Assembly: GCF_003589595.1 (NCBI RefSeq)
Contig: NW_020653726.1
Span: 18,214,865 to 18,278,864 of the forward strand
From: Hyposmocoma kahamanoa
Taxonomy: Eukaryota; Arthropoda; Insecta; Lepidoptera; Cosmopterigidae
Reading direction: 5' to 3'
DNA length: 64,000 bases
Positions 63,703-64,000 of this stretch are shown piece after piece (position 1 is the stretch's first letter; each line of letters begins with the position of its first letter). The notes under the pieces were generated by a model. The model was not told the origin of the DNA. It saw only the letters and a program-made list of their open reading frames with translations, and did not search any database. Both the position numbers and the translations under genes were made by a program.

Positions 63703-63975
63703 TTTTTGGTTTATGACATCAAGTGACTGAATAAGTTGTGTAACCGGTACGTGAGTTTAAATTGCCAAGATATGAGGGGTACTACCACGGTGCCGGTCAC
63801 CTTGAGACATACAGTTCCCAGTACGAGTCCCACGTGCCTGTAGTTCCACCAGCACTTTTATCTTTCAAAAACGGAATTCGGTAATGCTCACATTACTGCC
63901 TGGCGGCAGAAATAGGTAAGATGGCAGTACTTCCTTGGACGAACTCTTACACAAGGAGCTCTACTGCTATCAAAA
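63703..63975 (-). mobile_element. Rep-A copy
   Basis: AAGTGACTGAATAAGTTGTG to ACAAGGAGCTCTACTGCTAT; inverted to the copy 60 bp upstream. Confidence 0.82.
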
Positions 63976-64000
63976 AGTTTTCTAATATTCATTTGTATTT

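Overview
The window reads as a gene-poor, repeat-dense stretch of an AT-rich insect nuclear genome, most likely Lepidoptera (moth or butterfly). The evidence is the repeat content: tRNA-derived SINEs with intact pol III boxes, decayed 3' ends of several LINE clades (CR1/jockey-like, R1-like, RTE-like), the short repeat beginning AACCGACTTCAAAA that I know as very common in Lepidoptera, many MITE-like palindromes, and no operons, ribosome binding sites or dense ORFs. I find no intact host gene and no credible tRNA, rRNA or CRISPR array. Two 10-N runs (38971-38980, 52087-52096) are assembly gaps. Short ORFs are almost all chance frames or repeats read through.

Working family labels used below. 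Rep-A: about 280 bp, over 30 copies, reads TAGTAGCAGTAGAGCTCC to a variable A-rich tail. Rep-B: TIR AACCGACTTCAAAA / TTTTGAGGTCGGTT, short (about 280 bp) and long (about 455-485 bp) forms. SINE-C, SINE-J, SINE-K, SINE-S: tRNA-derived. LINE-D: LINE 3' ends with a TTTGAA-type tail. FB-E: foldback palindrome centred on CATGGTCA. MITE-F: TIR CATTGACTTACAA. Rep-G, Rep-I, Rep-N: dispersed repeats of unknown class. MITE-H, MITE-P, MITE-R: palindromic elements found inside Rep-A. LINE-M: LINE ORF2 C-termini. MITE-O: about 33-bp TIR beginning CATCGA.

Layout. 1-5 kb: LINE-D, Rep-B, an R1-like LINE 3' end inside Rep-A, MITE-H inside Rep-A, then a SINE-K cluster. 5-9 kb: Rep-I carrying a SINE and a second insertion, SINE-J, Rep-B, LINE-M. 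9-14 kb: palindromic MITE-P, SINE-S, an antisense RTE remnant, and a composite of an eEF1B-beta retropseudogene joined to a Ty3-type gag fragment between inverted 43-bp repeats. 14-20 kb: a composite repeat junction, Rep-B, and the longest LINE fragment (RT with FADD, minus strand, 18.5-19.7 kb). 20-31 kb: first MITE-F, then MITE-F inside Rep-G, MITE-O, and an R1-like LINE remnant. 31-46 kb: Rep-A inserted into Rep-A, tandem repeats, foldbacks, MITE-R in Rep-A, MITE-F, MITE-P in Rep-A. 46-64 kb: candidate solo LTR, a 22-bp minisatellite inside Rep-A, an RTE 3' end, second MITE-O, inverted Rep-G, the fourth MITE-F and a duplicated foldback.

What stands out. MITE-F occurs four times, each copy with CATTGACTTA(C/T)AA termini and a different, perfect 8-bp target duplication; one copy has a paralogous empty site within this window. 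That is strong evidence for a recently mobile, non-autonomous DNA transposon family whose transposase is not in view. Rep-A acts as a landing pad: an R1-like LINE, MITE-H, MITE-P, MITE-R, a minisatellite-bearing insertion and another Rep-A each interrupt a Rep-A copy. All calls are from reading the sequence by eye; boundaries are usually good to about 5-20 bp, and family or clade names come from general knowledge, not from a search.
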